From Nageia nagi (lineage: Eukaryota > Pinophyta), in the NCBI GenBank assembly GCA_050084985.1, contig JBITNC010000001.1, positions 14,012,001-14,076,000 of the forward strand: DNA of 64,000 nucleotides. The letters run 5' to 3'. This document shows positions 33,880 through 44,401 of the stretch, piece by piece; the first letter of the stretch is position 1, and every line of letters starts with the position of its first letter. Position numbers and translations under genes: made by a program. Under the pieces are notes generated by a model, which was not told the DNA's origin, made no database searches, and saw only the letters and a list, made by a program, of their open reading frames with translations.

Positions 33880-34170
33880 CTATTATTTGCTCCATCTCAA
33901 ACCCAAGAATCATTTGATAGTAAAAGAAAAAAAAAGAGAGAAAAAAAAAAATTGCTACAATGATTCTTGGGTGATTACAATATCCTCTAATGGGGCTATG
34001 GATGCTTGACTGGCAGTAGAGCAAGGTTGTAGCGGGATTGAGGGGTTAATCCTCATCGGGGCTATGGATGCCTGACTAGCTATGGGGCATACCTTACAAG
34101 TGGCGATATGTCCATTTTGGTTAGCGACCTTCTTTCCTATGGACCTCTATACGTTTCATATGGATAGACT
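33880..34170 (+). other. Non-coding block conserved between Ret-4 and Ret-5
   Basis: This block matches the reverse complement of about 54105-54475 in Ret-5. Shared pieces in order are CATCTCAAACCCAAGA, an A-rich purine run, ATTACAATATCCTCTA, GGGGCTATGGATGCTTGACT, GGCAGTAGAGCAAGG, a second partial GGGGCTATGGATGCCTGACT, CATACCTTACAAGTGG and TTTCATATGGAT. It lies between the sense accessory ORF and the antisense gene in both elements. No frame spans it. A splice, 3'-end, packaging or promoter signal are all possible. Confidence 0.7.
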
Positions 34171-34460
34171 AGCTTATTAATGTCTCTAAGATATTTCATC
34201 TCAAATGATCTAAGAAGGAAAATGAATCTCACTGTATACATTGGAGTTTATAGATTTTTTTTACCAACATATAACAATATTGTTTGATATCATCTTAGGT
34301 TGTTAAATCTTAAGATAAAGAAAGATAAGGTAGATGTTATAATAACTTGGTCGTTAATCTAAAATCACTTAATCTTTTGTCATAATTTATACTTTGTTTG
34401 TGTCTAAAATCATTTGTGTCATTTTGTTAAACCCATCCCTCTTGATAATAGCATCACCAT
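34171..34460 (+). other. Ret-4 AT-rich stretch between conserved block and tandem repeats
   Basis: No coding sequence or repeat that I can recognise. Confidence 0.35.
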
Positions 34461-34872
34461 TGAACATTATTAAAATTGCTTTTCTTTGGAAAGGATAAGA
34501 ATGATTATTTATTGTTCTCCTAACCAAGATAAAGTTAATATTCATATACACCCATAAAGTCACTAGTGTGTCATGTCAAGCCATTTTTACTATTACCCAT
34601 TACCTTTGAACATTATTAAAATTGCTTTTCTTTGGAAAGGATAAGAATGATTATTTATTATTCTCTTAACCAAGATAAAGTTAATGTTCATATACACCCA
34701 TAAAGTCACTAGTCTGTCATGTCAAGCCATTTTTACTATTACACATTACCTTTGAACATTATTAAAATTGCTTTTCTTTGGAAAGGATAAGAATGATTAT
34801 TTATTATTCCCCTAACCAAGATAAAGTTAATGTTCATATGCATCCATAAGTCACTAGTTTGTCATGTCAAGT
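34461..34872 (+). repeat. 146-bp tandem repeat, 2.8 copies, in Ret-4
   Basis: TGAACATTATTAAAATTGC recurs at 34461, 34607 and 34753, exactly 146 bp apart. The units are nearly identical, so the expansion is recent relative to the rest of the element. A fourth, shorter echo (TCACTAGTTTGTCATGTCAA) leads into a diverged duplication at 34872-35040 (GTTTATTGTA ... AAGTGCGGAAGATGATG). Confidence 0.85.
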
Positions 34873-35644
34873 GGTTTATTGTAGAAAATTACCAAGTGCG
34901 GAAGATGATGAGCTTTGATTCCGTAAAAAAATACAATAAACCAAGGTATAATTGATATTCATGTACAGTTTGTTGTGTGGAGTGTTTTATTGTAAAATTT
35001 CCAAGTGTAGAAAATGATGCATCTGATTCTGCAAAAACATTCAAAAATATGTTATTAATTATTGAATTAATTAACAGGTTGATTATCTACAATTTATAAT
35101 CAATCAGTTATTCAAACAACTATGTTATTCCACGTTATCAATAACTTAAAATAACTTAACTTATAAATTAGATTTATTGTTTATAGCAACTATAATTATA
35201 CTTATTATTAAATTAATTTTGAGATTAGTAATATCATCAAATTGATTTGTTAATATATATTGTATATTTTATCATTTATAAAAAGTATCTTCAAAAGTAT
35301 ACATCATATAGTTTACAATTATATCTATGCATCATACATTCTGAAAGTTATATCTATCATTAACATCTATTCATCATCAAGTAATTAAAAGACAATTATG
35401 TTTATTATAATCTACATAACATCACATCATACTCATTTTTATCATAAATCTATATATAAAATGTAAAACCATGCATCAAGAATCATAGAAATACTATAAC
35501 ATACCATCAGTCTATCTATCAAATAATAAAAATAATCTAAGTAATACATCAAGAAATTATAACCTCATAATCCATCATAGCAACATGAGCCATAATAACA
35601 AAGAATAAAAGGTACATTATATATATATCATCAAAAATAGAATA
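34873..35644. other. AT-rich stretch downstream of antisense PMD gene
   Basis: Very AT-rich, with ATCATCAT and similar short runs. It would hold the 3' UTR and polyadenylation signal of the antisense gene. No coding sequence. Confidence 0.4.
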
Positions 35645-37236
35645 TTAATGTCCTCTAGTAGATACAACATCATCATGAGGATCACCAGGATGATCTAAAG
35701 AACCCTCATCCCTAGTAACAGATCTCAAACCTATAGCATATGTCCTAGGATATACACCCCTAGTAGTAGACTGAGATCGAGAAATTGATGCTGCATGTTA
35801 GCCTTGACTCCCAGAATGACCCAAGCCACCTGAAATTGGTGAATGAGGAAACCCTGGTGCTGGTCTAGGTGGTGAACTAGGACCATCTAAAGAATATCTT
35901 GAGAAACTAGGTAACCAAAGCTCCACAGCCCTATGATAGTAATCATGCTCCCTCAATTGATCTGCATGCTCATCTATAGAAGGAATTAAAGTACCAACAC
36001 TTGGATCTGTAACCCCACTAGATATCTTAGTAATATGAGCATTAGCATCCATCAAATATCAACAAAGAGTATCTCGCTCAGATCTATATCTCACATGAGC
36101 ACTATCTAAATGTCTGAGAGCTATCATCTTAGTCCTCATGGAAGTAATATATCCTCTCAAAATGGCTAGCTCTAAAGAAGAAGCATCCTAAAGAGTGTGA
36201 ATCTCCTTAATCACATACTGAAGCTCTATGATCTCAGCCTCATAAGAAGCAGCACTCCTCCCATTGGACTCCCCTCGCTCAAAAGTAGTCTGAGTAGGAA
36301 CCTCAGGTTGCTAAAACCTAACCTCCTCAGTCTCTAGAATCTCTCTAGCTGCACCCCTAGCATCAAGACCCTCAAAATCCTCCATAGTAAAATCATCTCC
36401 ACCAACATTACCAGTAGGCTCCTTAATCACTATCTCTAGAACTGTATCCACCCAAGCTCTCTGAGTAGGACGATCATTGGTCATCTCACTCCCAAAAAAC
36501 TCTACCAGCTCAGTATCCCACCATGATGCAAAAGCCTCTAAAGTCCCCAAATCATCCATAAGAATATCCTCATTTGGGATATCCTCATCAGCTCTAAGAA
36601 CCATAGGTGAATAAGTCAACAAAGAAACACTTGATATAGGAGCATCCCCCAGATGAAGATATCGAAGGGGTGGAGGTGGAATATCTTGAGAAAGGTCAAA
36701 CTATCGATGAAACCAATCATAATGAAAATACTCTATGATACCTGCTCGTAGACCCTGTAAAAATAGTGCCTATCTAGTCCCATATAAATGGAAACTAGTC
36801 TCAACAAAATTAGCAATCTGCAAACCAATCCTCCACCAAATCTGACTAGGAATCAAATTGCTTAAGAGCTATCTGTAAAAAGCAACATCTCTCCAAATGC
36901 CATCCCTACATGGAATAACTAATAAATGGCTCCAACATTGAATACCTAATGTATATCTACAAGTAGTATATGTAGGATCAGGTAATCCTAAAGGCTGGCA
37001 AGGATAAATATGCTCATATGCCCAAGCTTGTAAAATAAGTGTTGTAGCAACTACAGCTCTAGGAGTCTGCACTAATAAATAAAGCTCCCTATAAATAAGG
37101 GCCAATAATGAAGGGACCCAAGCAAAAGTGATCCTTAAAGTAATCATCTGATGGAGTACACCCATCAGAGCCCATGAAAATCTCCCACCACCAGCATCTG
37201 GTGCACCATAACACATGATACATCCCATAAGATAAG

Positions 37237-37724
37237 TGATGCATGCGTTGCCGGGGCCGTAACTTTTGATCCGGAGGTCGTTTTGCTTCGAAATTTAAAC
37301 TGTGGCTTCGTGACGAAATTCCAGTTATGGCAATTCGCTGGAACTACCATACCCAAAAAATGATATTTTTAAGGCCTGATTCATCCGTCTAAGGCCTGAA
37401 AAATAGGCTTTTTTAAGAGCACTCCTGATTTTTAGCTTTTTTTGCATGTTGCGCCTTTAATAACTCTCGTTTTTCTTCTAGTTAAGGGTGGATATTTTAG
37501 ATACTGCTTAATTTGTGTAAGAAGGATGCGCATGCAAATTTTGGGCGCAATCCGACTCATTTTGGTTTTTTGTTTTTTTTGTGTGGCTATTTAAAGGGCA
37601 TTGTATTCTCTTGGAGAGCATGTGGGTTCAGGAATAAGAAGAGTGTTTTTGGTCTGGATTTCTTCTGTATGTTCTGTGACTGGAATTCGATTTCTGTTTT
37701 CCTGTTATAGCTGAATTCACATCA
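37237..37724 (+). mobile_element. Young CpG-rich solo LTR (488 bp) in the PMD exon
   Basis: It begins TGATGCATGCG and ends TTCACATCA, giving a TGATG/CATCA inverted end. The target duplication ATAAG is perfect (37232-37236 and 37725-37729). It has a TATTTAAAGG box near 37588 when read on the plus strand, which suggests that orientation. It holds roughly 17 CpG, while the surrounding kilobases have few, so it has had little time to lose them. No second LTR or internal region is present, so it is a solo LTR left by recombination. Its family is not known to me. Confidence 0.85.
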
Positions 37725-38168
37725 ATAAGTAACATGAAGATATGCAAGATGCTCCTCCTCTGATAATCCTTGCCAAAACTGATAATACATCAGGCCTCCT
37801 GCCTGAATCTGCACCATCAATGCCTCAACTACATCCTCTCCAAAAAGCTCGCTCACCAATGGTCGAGCCTCCTCTCTAGTCTGAAGAAGAACAATATCCA
37901 TGCCTCAGACTGGAAGTCTCAAAATGCAATGAATGTCCTCCATTGTGATAGTGATAGGACCAGTAGGGAGCTGAAAAGCATTAATTACCAGATCCCATCT
38001 CTCAAAAAGTGCAGCTAAAACTGTGAGGTCCTTTTGGATATGAACCATATATGGGGCCACTCTAAAACCAACATCACAAAGGAAAGCATAATCTGTGTCA
38101 AGTACTTGACCACTAAGGTCATGGAGAATCTGAGGGTAATGACCCCTAGAAATAAAAACCTCTAAAAC

Positions 38169-38593
38169 CTAAAAAGAATAGACATAAAAATTTAGTATAT
38201 AATATTTTTAAAACACAACATACCAAAATATTTAAGTTGATTAATTATTCTAAGCATAAAAAAAATGTAAATATGATCACCATCGATCATGTTAAGCAAT
38301 CGATGATGACTTTTAAGAGATCGTTGTCGATCTTCAAATCAGTGACAATTCTAAGGAGATCATTGGTGATCATCAAAATCACCAATGACTCTATAAAAAC
38401 CAAAGCCAAGGTGTAAACCCTCAGCTAGGGTTTTAAAAATACACATACAAATGAATATAAAAATCCTAAAAACCCTATGCTAATACAACCTACATCATGA
38501 TAAAATATAGATAAACATTTTTAACTATCAATATTAACCTAGTTCCAAAAACAAAAACCATAAAATAAAACAAAAAATGGATGGGTAAAATAC
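38169..38593 (-). other. Intron 1 of antisense PMD gene
   Basis: It runs from GTATTTTACC (38593) to TTCTTTTTAG (38169), 425 bp, phase 0. It contains about five GATC/CATCGATGAT motifs (38280-38395) of the kind found in the Ret-4 LTRs. Confidence 0.65.
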
Positions 38594-38644
38594 CTCTTTA
38601 GAGATTAATTTGCCTTTCTTTGAAATCCTCTTGCGTGGTGCCAT

Positions 38645-39360
38645 CTGATCTGCTAAAAATTTGGTAAAGAGATGAAAATGACAGGTGAGAAAAGATAAAA
38701 GTGGAAAAGCAAATGAAAAGTGAAAAGTAAAAAGTAAAACTATTTTCTTTTAAAACCCTCACATCAGGGATCATCATCGATCATCAACAATTTTAAACTG
38801 ATCATCGGTGATCGTTACACTGATCGTCAATGATTTCTCACTGATCGTCAATGATTTCACACTCATCTGAAAATGCATAATATGAAGTATATTTTCTTTA
38901 AATATTTTAAAATTTATGTGTATAGACAAAATTAAAAGCTTTGTTCACTAAGATGAAAGTGAATAAATTATAAATTACATTATTTTTTGCCTAGAAGAAT
39001 GCTCCAATGTCACATGATTGCCAAATACATCAGCACATGAAGAACTAGTATTGAGTAAACTTACTAGGGTAAAATAATTAAAATTGCCATCAAAATGTGT
39101 CTAAACACAAGAAACTAAGATATTTTTAGCAAAATATACTATTATAAAGATAGTATTTTTACTATACCAATTGACGACGATTGTTTTATGATTGTCAATG
39201 ATCTTAGGAAGATCGTCAATGATAATTGACTAAGTCAAATATGAAAAGCATATCAGACTAAGTTTGAGCTCAAATGACAAAACAAGCACAGGATGTAAAA
39301 GATCATCATGAAACCCATTCTACTAATACAAAAGCAAAGAAAAGTGAAAGATGACTTGTA
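38645..39360 (-). promoter_or_regulatory. Upstream region of antisense PMD gene
   Basis: No coding sequence. At 38763-38875 it holds a short array of about 21-bp units with the core CTGATCGTCAATGATTTC, and at 39170-39225 another GATC cluster. These may be promoter elements of the antisense gene. Confidence 0.4.
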
Positions 39361-39365
39361 TTTAC

Positions 39366-39640
39366 AAAATAAGCTTCCTATCACATATTCGCTTCGGCAT
39401 GCATGGACAAACTAGAGTCTTGTCATGTAATTGCTATAAATAGCACACAATATGTAGATAAAAACAAGTGAAGTTTTGATATACAACATTACTATCTCAA
39501 AATTGCATACATCAAATAAGCTCAATATCACATACTTGATTCAGTATGCAAAGATAAACTAGAGTCTTTCATGAAATTACCATAAATAGCAATAGTATGG
39601 AGATTGACATAAGTGTAGTTTTGATGTATTACAATATCAT
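39366..39640. repeat. 148-bp direct duplication with TATA-like boxes
   Basis: Copy 1 (about 39370-39505) and copy 2 (about 39518-39640) share ATCACATA, AAACTAGAGTCTT, CATAAATAGCA and AAGTGTAGTTTTGAT pieces. Copy 1 has GCTATAAATAGC, a palindromic TATA box that reads on either strand. It is 0.7 kb upstream of the PMD start and may be its promoter. Confidence 0.45.
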
Positions 39641-40128
39641 TTTTAGAACATATTAAAAAAAAAAAGGAGAAGATTCTGATGATATTTCTTAAAATATTGT
39701 TAATATTTACAAATATCAAAGAAGATAAAATGTGATGTATCCTTGTTATAGGAGATCATCTTGAAACCTTGTTGTCGGGACAAAGGACACCACCATTAAA
39801 ATTCATATACTAAAGAAAAATTATATGGTATAGGTGCCTTAGACATGCAAAATGACATAACATAAATGTCATGCAACTGTCATACAAGCTCAATACATCC
39901 TCATACTGAAAATAGTCACTTCTGAAGTATATTCATATTTGTTTTCAAAATTATATCAAATGTTAAAGGAAAACACATTTTATCATAATTTGATAAATTA
40001 AAATTTTGGTTCATCTGAGAAATTGAGTCAAAATTTATATCCTGAAAGAGTAGTGAAATATAATCAAACAACAAGGCTTCTCATCATATATTTTTGGAAT
40101 TCTCAACCTCATCTTCGGTTGATAATTC
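39641..40128 (+). other. Ret-4 3' non-coding end
   Basis: AT-rich, no coding sequence. It leads to the polypurine tract. Confidence 0.4.
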
Positions 40129-40142
40129 AAAAAGGGGCAAAA
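40129..40142 (+). other. Polypurine tract of Ret-4
   Basis: aaaaaggggcaaaa, preceded by GATAATTC, ends at the 3' LTR start. Ret-5 has GATAATTC then aaaaaggggaaaat at its own LTR. It primes plus-strand synthesis. Confidence 0.85.
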
Positions 40143-41240
40143 TGTAGACACTCAAAATAAACCCTACATTTAGTTTAACAACATATAAATAAATAAAATA
40201 AGTATCTTTCTAACATATATCACATTAAAATGATATAACTCCTTATACAAGCTTCAATCAGTCTTTAAAACTCTATTATTGGATAGATCTTTTCAAGTAG
40301 ATGCAAAACGGGTGGTCATATGACCTCTTTTCATTGAAAAATGACTGTTGGGTGATCATTCCAATATTAGTATAAAATTTACTAAAAAATTGTTGACGAT
40401 CTGTCACAATCATTGATGATCCTCTAGGATCGTTGACGATCCCTAAATAATTCAAAAACTGACAAATCTAAGCCCAGAATAGCCTAGTATGTATAGTTTA
40501 GAGTTATGGATGTGGATTTGAGATAATAACACCTCAAGATTTCACACGAAAGGTTACTTGGAATTTTGTGATGGTAAAACAAATTAATAATAAACTTTTG
40601 AGCTTATAAATACAAGCTCTGTATGTGAACAAGGGGACCCAAATTTACTATAGCGAAGCGCTATATAAATTAAACCAGAAGTTTGTAAGCAAAGGTTTGA
40701 GGTTTGATCAATAGCTAATCTACTATCAAGTATATTTTAATATTATGTTGTTTACTTCTGATTTATATGTATTAGTAGGTACGCTTTGATGTTTCATTTT
40801 ATTTTCTATGTAGGGTCAATACAGGAAAAGAACGATAGAAGCAAGCGTGAGGGAGAACAACCAGGAAGAGATACAAATATTTCAAAATTCTATGAAAAGT
40901 TCACTATAATGCCATAAATTGTTGATGATTTTCAGATCAATCGATGATGATTTCTTAGATCGATGAAAAAAAGTTGAAAGTTTACAACAAGCACAACAAT
41001 AGTGGGATACCATTGATCACTGCCGATCCATAACGATCGTTGTCGATCGATAATAAATCGATACCGATTCATATAGATCGATAACAGTCTCTTATTGTAT
41101 TAAATTTCATCAAAATGCTTTTCATTGGATATAATATCTACATTATCAATGATGTGTAATATTGAATGTGTTCTGATTTATTATGTTAAATGATTTATCT
41201 CGCTAAAATTGTGTTTTAGGTGCATAATTCAATATACACA
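40143..41240 (+). repeat. 3' LTR of Ret-4
   Basis: It runs from TGTAGACACTC to AATATACACA, 1,098 bp. It is followed by CATAT, matching the left flank. Its TATA box is at 40605-40612. It keeps more CpG (for example in GATCGTTGACGATCC) than the 5' copy. Confidence 0.9.
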
Positions 41241-41245
41241 CATAT

Positions 41246-42190
41246 GATAAAAGTGTCATCCAACACACAATTGAGTTTGAACTAGATGCCAAAACATACC
41301 AGCAAAAATAAAGGCTAGTTAACCCAAAAATAGAAGAATTTATGAAATAAAAATTGATCAAAATGTTTGATTCAAATATTATTTATCCTATTAAGTACTC
41401 TTTTTAGGTTGCAAATCTAGTTCCTTTTAGAAAGAAAAGTGAAGAAATTAGACTATGTGTTGATTTTAGAAATTTAAATCAAGTATCTCTTAAAGATAAT
41501 TATACTCTCCCACCTATGGAGCAAATCCTACATACAATAGCTAGAGCTTTCTATTTTTCAATGATTTATGGTTACTTAGGATTTAACCATATTTGGGTGA
41601 AAGATGAAGATCAATACAAAACTGCATTTACAACCAAATGGGGGACATTTTCTTTCCAAAGAATGCCTTTTGGTATTTTTAATGCGGGAGCTACTTTTCA
41701 AAGGGTCATGGATTATGTATTTGGTGAACTAATAAATAAGATTATATTGGTCTATCTAGATGATATCACAATATTCTTTATAAGAAAAAAGGATCATCTG
41801 GAACATCTAAAGTAAGTTTTTGAAAGATGCATGAAGTTTTGCATTTCAATTAATCCAAAAAAATAATTTTGTATGGTTAATCAAGGAAAATTACTTAGCC
41901 ACATTGTCTCAAAGAAAATATTAGTGATGGATCCAAATAGAGTGAAAGCTATTGAAACATTTCCACTTCCTTCCAATAAAAAATCCTTGCAATCATCCCT
42001 TGGTCAAATTAATTTTGTTAGAAATTTCATTAATGACTTTTCAAAAATTGTATTTCAAATCACTTCAATGCTAAAAAAAGATGTTTTATTCTCTTGTTCA
42101 AGTGAAGTAAAAATAGCCTTTAAAGAACTTAAAAGGGCTATAATAGAATCTCCTATGCATATGGAGCAGATAGGAGCATTGCTACAAATC
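41246..42190 (+). pseudogene. Ret-3 reverse transcriptase (continues from 21333)
   Basis: The first codons after CATAT continue the pre-RT segment in frame. RT landmarks are LVPFRKKSEEIRLCVDF (about 41418), LKDNYTLPPMEQIL, FGIFNAGATFQRVMDYVF (about 41671), an intact YLDD box (41753-41764), NPKK and MVNQGKLLSHIVSKK (about 41873). The frame 41516-41815 is open. Stops at 41308, 41350, 41406, 41814 and 41863 are TAA or TAG at likely Gln or Lys-adjacent codons. It carries the lineage-typical A-G-A-T-F-Q-R-x-M-D. Confidence 0.8.
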
Positions 42191-42620
42191 TAGCTTAGAA
42201 GATGATAACAAAGAAGAACATCCCATTGCCTTTCATAGCCAAACACTACATCAACACCAACAAAGGTACTCATTTATTAAAAAGTAAGTGTTTTCCATAA
42301 TTAAAAGACTAAAACAATCAAGCATTATGTCTTCCATAATAGAATCTTTATAATTACTATCCATCTAGATGTAAGAAATTATGTTATACAAAGAGATCTA
42401 GGTGAAGAAAAAGATAGTTGGATTATTAGAATAATGTAATATAATATAGAAATTAAGCCAACCAAGCTAATTATATGTAGAGCTCTCTATGAAAATATAG
42501 CTAAAGCTTCACATATGATTGTTGTTATAGAGGATGAATAACAACTCAATGATAAAAGTGATTGGATTCAGCAAATTATTTTTTATTTTCAAACTAGTAA
42601 ATATCCTAAAGCTCTAGATA
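42150..42620 (+). pseudogene. Ret-3 gypsy RNase H remnant
   Basis: Pieces are read in two frames: IAFHSQTLHQHQQRYSFIKK (about 42230), VFSIIKRLKQFKHYV and IFIITIHLDVRNYVIQRDLG (about 42345). The order matches a gypsy RNase H. Frameshifts near 42185 and 42300 break it. No archaeal RNase H follows; it lies upstream in this element. Confidence 0.6.
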
Positions 42621-43809
42621 GATTTCAAAGAAGGAGATTCAAGCTGCATGCCCTCAAGTTTGTGATGATAGATGACCATCTGTATAGAAATTTTTTTATC
42701 AAACTTTATTATGATGTATGACTCATGATGAATCTCAAAAAATATTGCATGAATTTCATTATGGATTCTCTGGTGGGCATTACAATGGACCAACTATAGT
42801 AGCAAAAGTATTATAAGTTGGATATTATTGGCTCACCATATTTCAAGATTCATTCAAGATTGCCCAATAGTGTGAAAAATGTAGCAAATTTGTGGGAAAG
42901 AGAAGATAAGCTACCATGCCTCTTCAACCTATGTTAGTTAAGGAACCCTTTCAACAATGGGGTATGGACTTCATTAGTGTTATAAACCCAAATTCATTAG
43001 TGGACCATAAGTTCATATTTACTACAATATATTACTTTATTAGATGGTCATAAGCTATGTCATGTAAGAATGCAAATCAAGAAGTAGTGATAGAAATGAT
43101 GAAGAGGATAAGCACTCACTTTGGAATCCCATAAACTATTATCTTAGATAATGATCTAACATTTATTGAAGATAACTTATCAAACTTTGTTGCTGAATAT
43201 GGGATATACTAGCTATTTTGTTCAAATTATTACCTAAAAGGTAATGGGTTAGCTAAATCAACTAATAAAAACTTAACACAAATCATCAAGAAAATAATTG
43301 AAGGGAATCCCAAACAATGACACACAATTAGACTTTACATTATGGGAAAATATAATTAGCATTAAAATAATAATAAAAACATCCTTGTATACACTAGTAT
43401 ATGGTAAAAGACCTATATTTCCTATACATATCTAGTTACTAGCATTGAGAATCCTACAAAAAATGGAGGAGCATAACTTCAAGTTACTACAATCCAAGTA
43501 TAATCAGCTCCTAAAATTGAAATAAGATTATAACAAATCTTATGAGTCATTTTAGCATTACCAACACATTATCAAGAAATGGTTTGATAAAAAAATTCTT
43601 CTTAAATGAAGTTTAAACTAGGTGATATAGTCCTCAAATGGGATGAAGAAAGAGCAAAGCTTGAAAGACACCAAAAATTTGATTCTCTTTGGAGTGGGCC
43701 TTATATCATCACTCAAGCTATGCAAAGTAATGCATTTAGATTGTAAGACATCATCAAGTCTTGAGAAATACCTATTCCTATTAACAAGATCTATTTGAAA
43801 TATTACTAA
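42621..43809 (+). pseudogene. Ret-3 integrase remnant
   Basis: Zinc-binding pieces (LHEFHYGFSGGHYNGPTIVA; CEKCSKFVGK) are near 42750-42900. The core shows WGMDFISVINPNSLVDH (Asp), ILDNDLTFIEDN (second Asp, about 43142) and GNGLAKSTNK near 43240, where Glu reads Lys. The C-terminal part at 43608-43720 (FKLGDIVLKWDEERAK; SLWSGPYIITQA) ends KYY with TAA at 43807. Several stops and frameshifts. Confidence 0.75.
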
Positions 43810-44401
43810 GTGATAAAGTGATTTTGTAACACCCACCACATATTGTAAAGTGTAGATACCTACAAAAAAATTTACATCTTCTAGGCATAGTTACCAAAAA
43901 GTAGGTAGCCATTAATGGTTGGTACTAATTTAGTATGATCTAGAGTTACTAGTGCATTTCGTGATCATGAACTTAATAGGGTAACATTTAGGGAAATATT
44001 TCCTTAGATTTCATAAGCCATCACTCAGGTACCACAAATTAAGTCTAGTGCACTTTGAACCTACTCATCCAACTTGTGCCAACTCAATCCATACAATACA
44101 TGGATCTCAACATCCCCAAACATTAATTGCCATTACTAGAAGCCTCACAAACCTTGTATGAATAAAAATTCTTGCATACCCTCTAACTCAACTCTTAGCC
44201 ATTTTTGAGCATACAAGTTTTCAAAGCTTACAAATTCTAGAGTCAAATAGAGTGAAAAGATAGAGAGTTGCTGGAGCTTGCATAGTGTGATTATAGTCTC
44301 AAATGTAAACTAGAGGTTATAAAAAGAGTGCTAACACCATGAAAACTTCTTAATCTTCATATGTAATTGAAATAAAGCAATTCAATAATGACCTAATAGC
44401 C
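43810..44401 (+). other. Ret-3 spacer after integrase
   Basis: About 590 bp with no frame. It has no counterpart of the Ret-2 20-bp array. Confidence 0.4.

Larger units (their letters stand above)
35645..38644 (-). pseudogene. Antisense plant mobile domain (PMD) gene carried by Ret-4
   Basis: On the strand opposite to the element, exon 1 (38644-38594) codes MAPRKRISKKGKLISKE and ends at a GT donor. Exon 2 (38168-35645) follows a TTCTTTTTAG acceptor. Removing the solo LTR (488 bp) and one 5-bp target copy leaves 2,082 coding bases, exactly 694 codons, with no frameshift. Exon 2 opens with the PMD (aminotransferase-like) pattern: FERWDLVINAFQLPTG, then TITMEDIHCILRLPV, later WVPSLLALIYRELYLL and ATTLILQAWAYEHIYPCQP. 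A charged, partly helical tail ends in a Ser/Arg-rich segment. Eight stops are all TAG, TGA or TAA at likely Gln or Arg codons. PMD proteins include plant MAIN and MAIL1 and are also known inside transposons, so capture by the element is likely. Confidence 0.85.
21334..41240 (+). mobile_element. Ret-4: structurally complete 19.9 kb Tat-type retrotransposon
   Basis: LTRs of 1,100 and 1,098 bp differ by a few percent, mainly C/T and G/A. The target duplication CATAT flanks both ends (21329-21333 and 41241-41245). The internal order is primer site, 1.8 kb leader, gag with a long N-terminal extension, protease, RT, RH, aRNH, integrase, two-domain accessory ORF, conserved non-coding block, 146-bp repeats, antisense PMD gene, polypurine tract. 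It lies in the pol gene of Ret-3. All its genes carry stops, so it is non-functional now. Ret-5 is a relative with the same plan. Confidence 0.9.

Noticed and set aside
37513-37710. 65-codon plus-strand frame in the solo LTR
   Set aside because: It lies wholly inside the solo LTR and ends at its border. LTRs of this size carry no gene.
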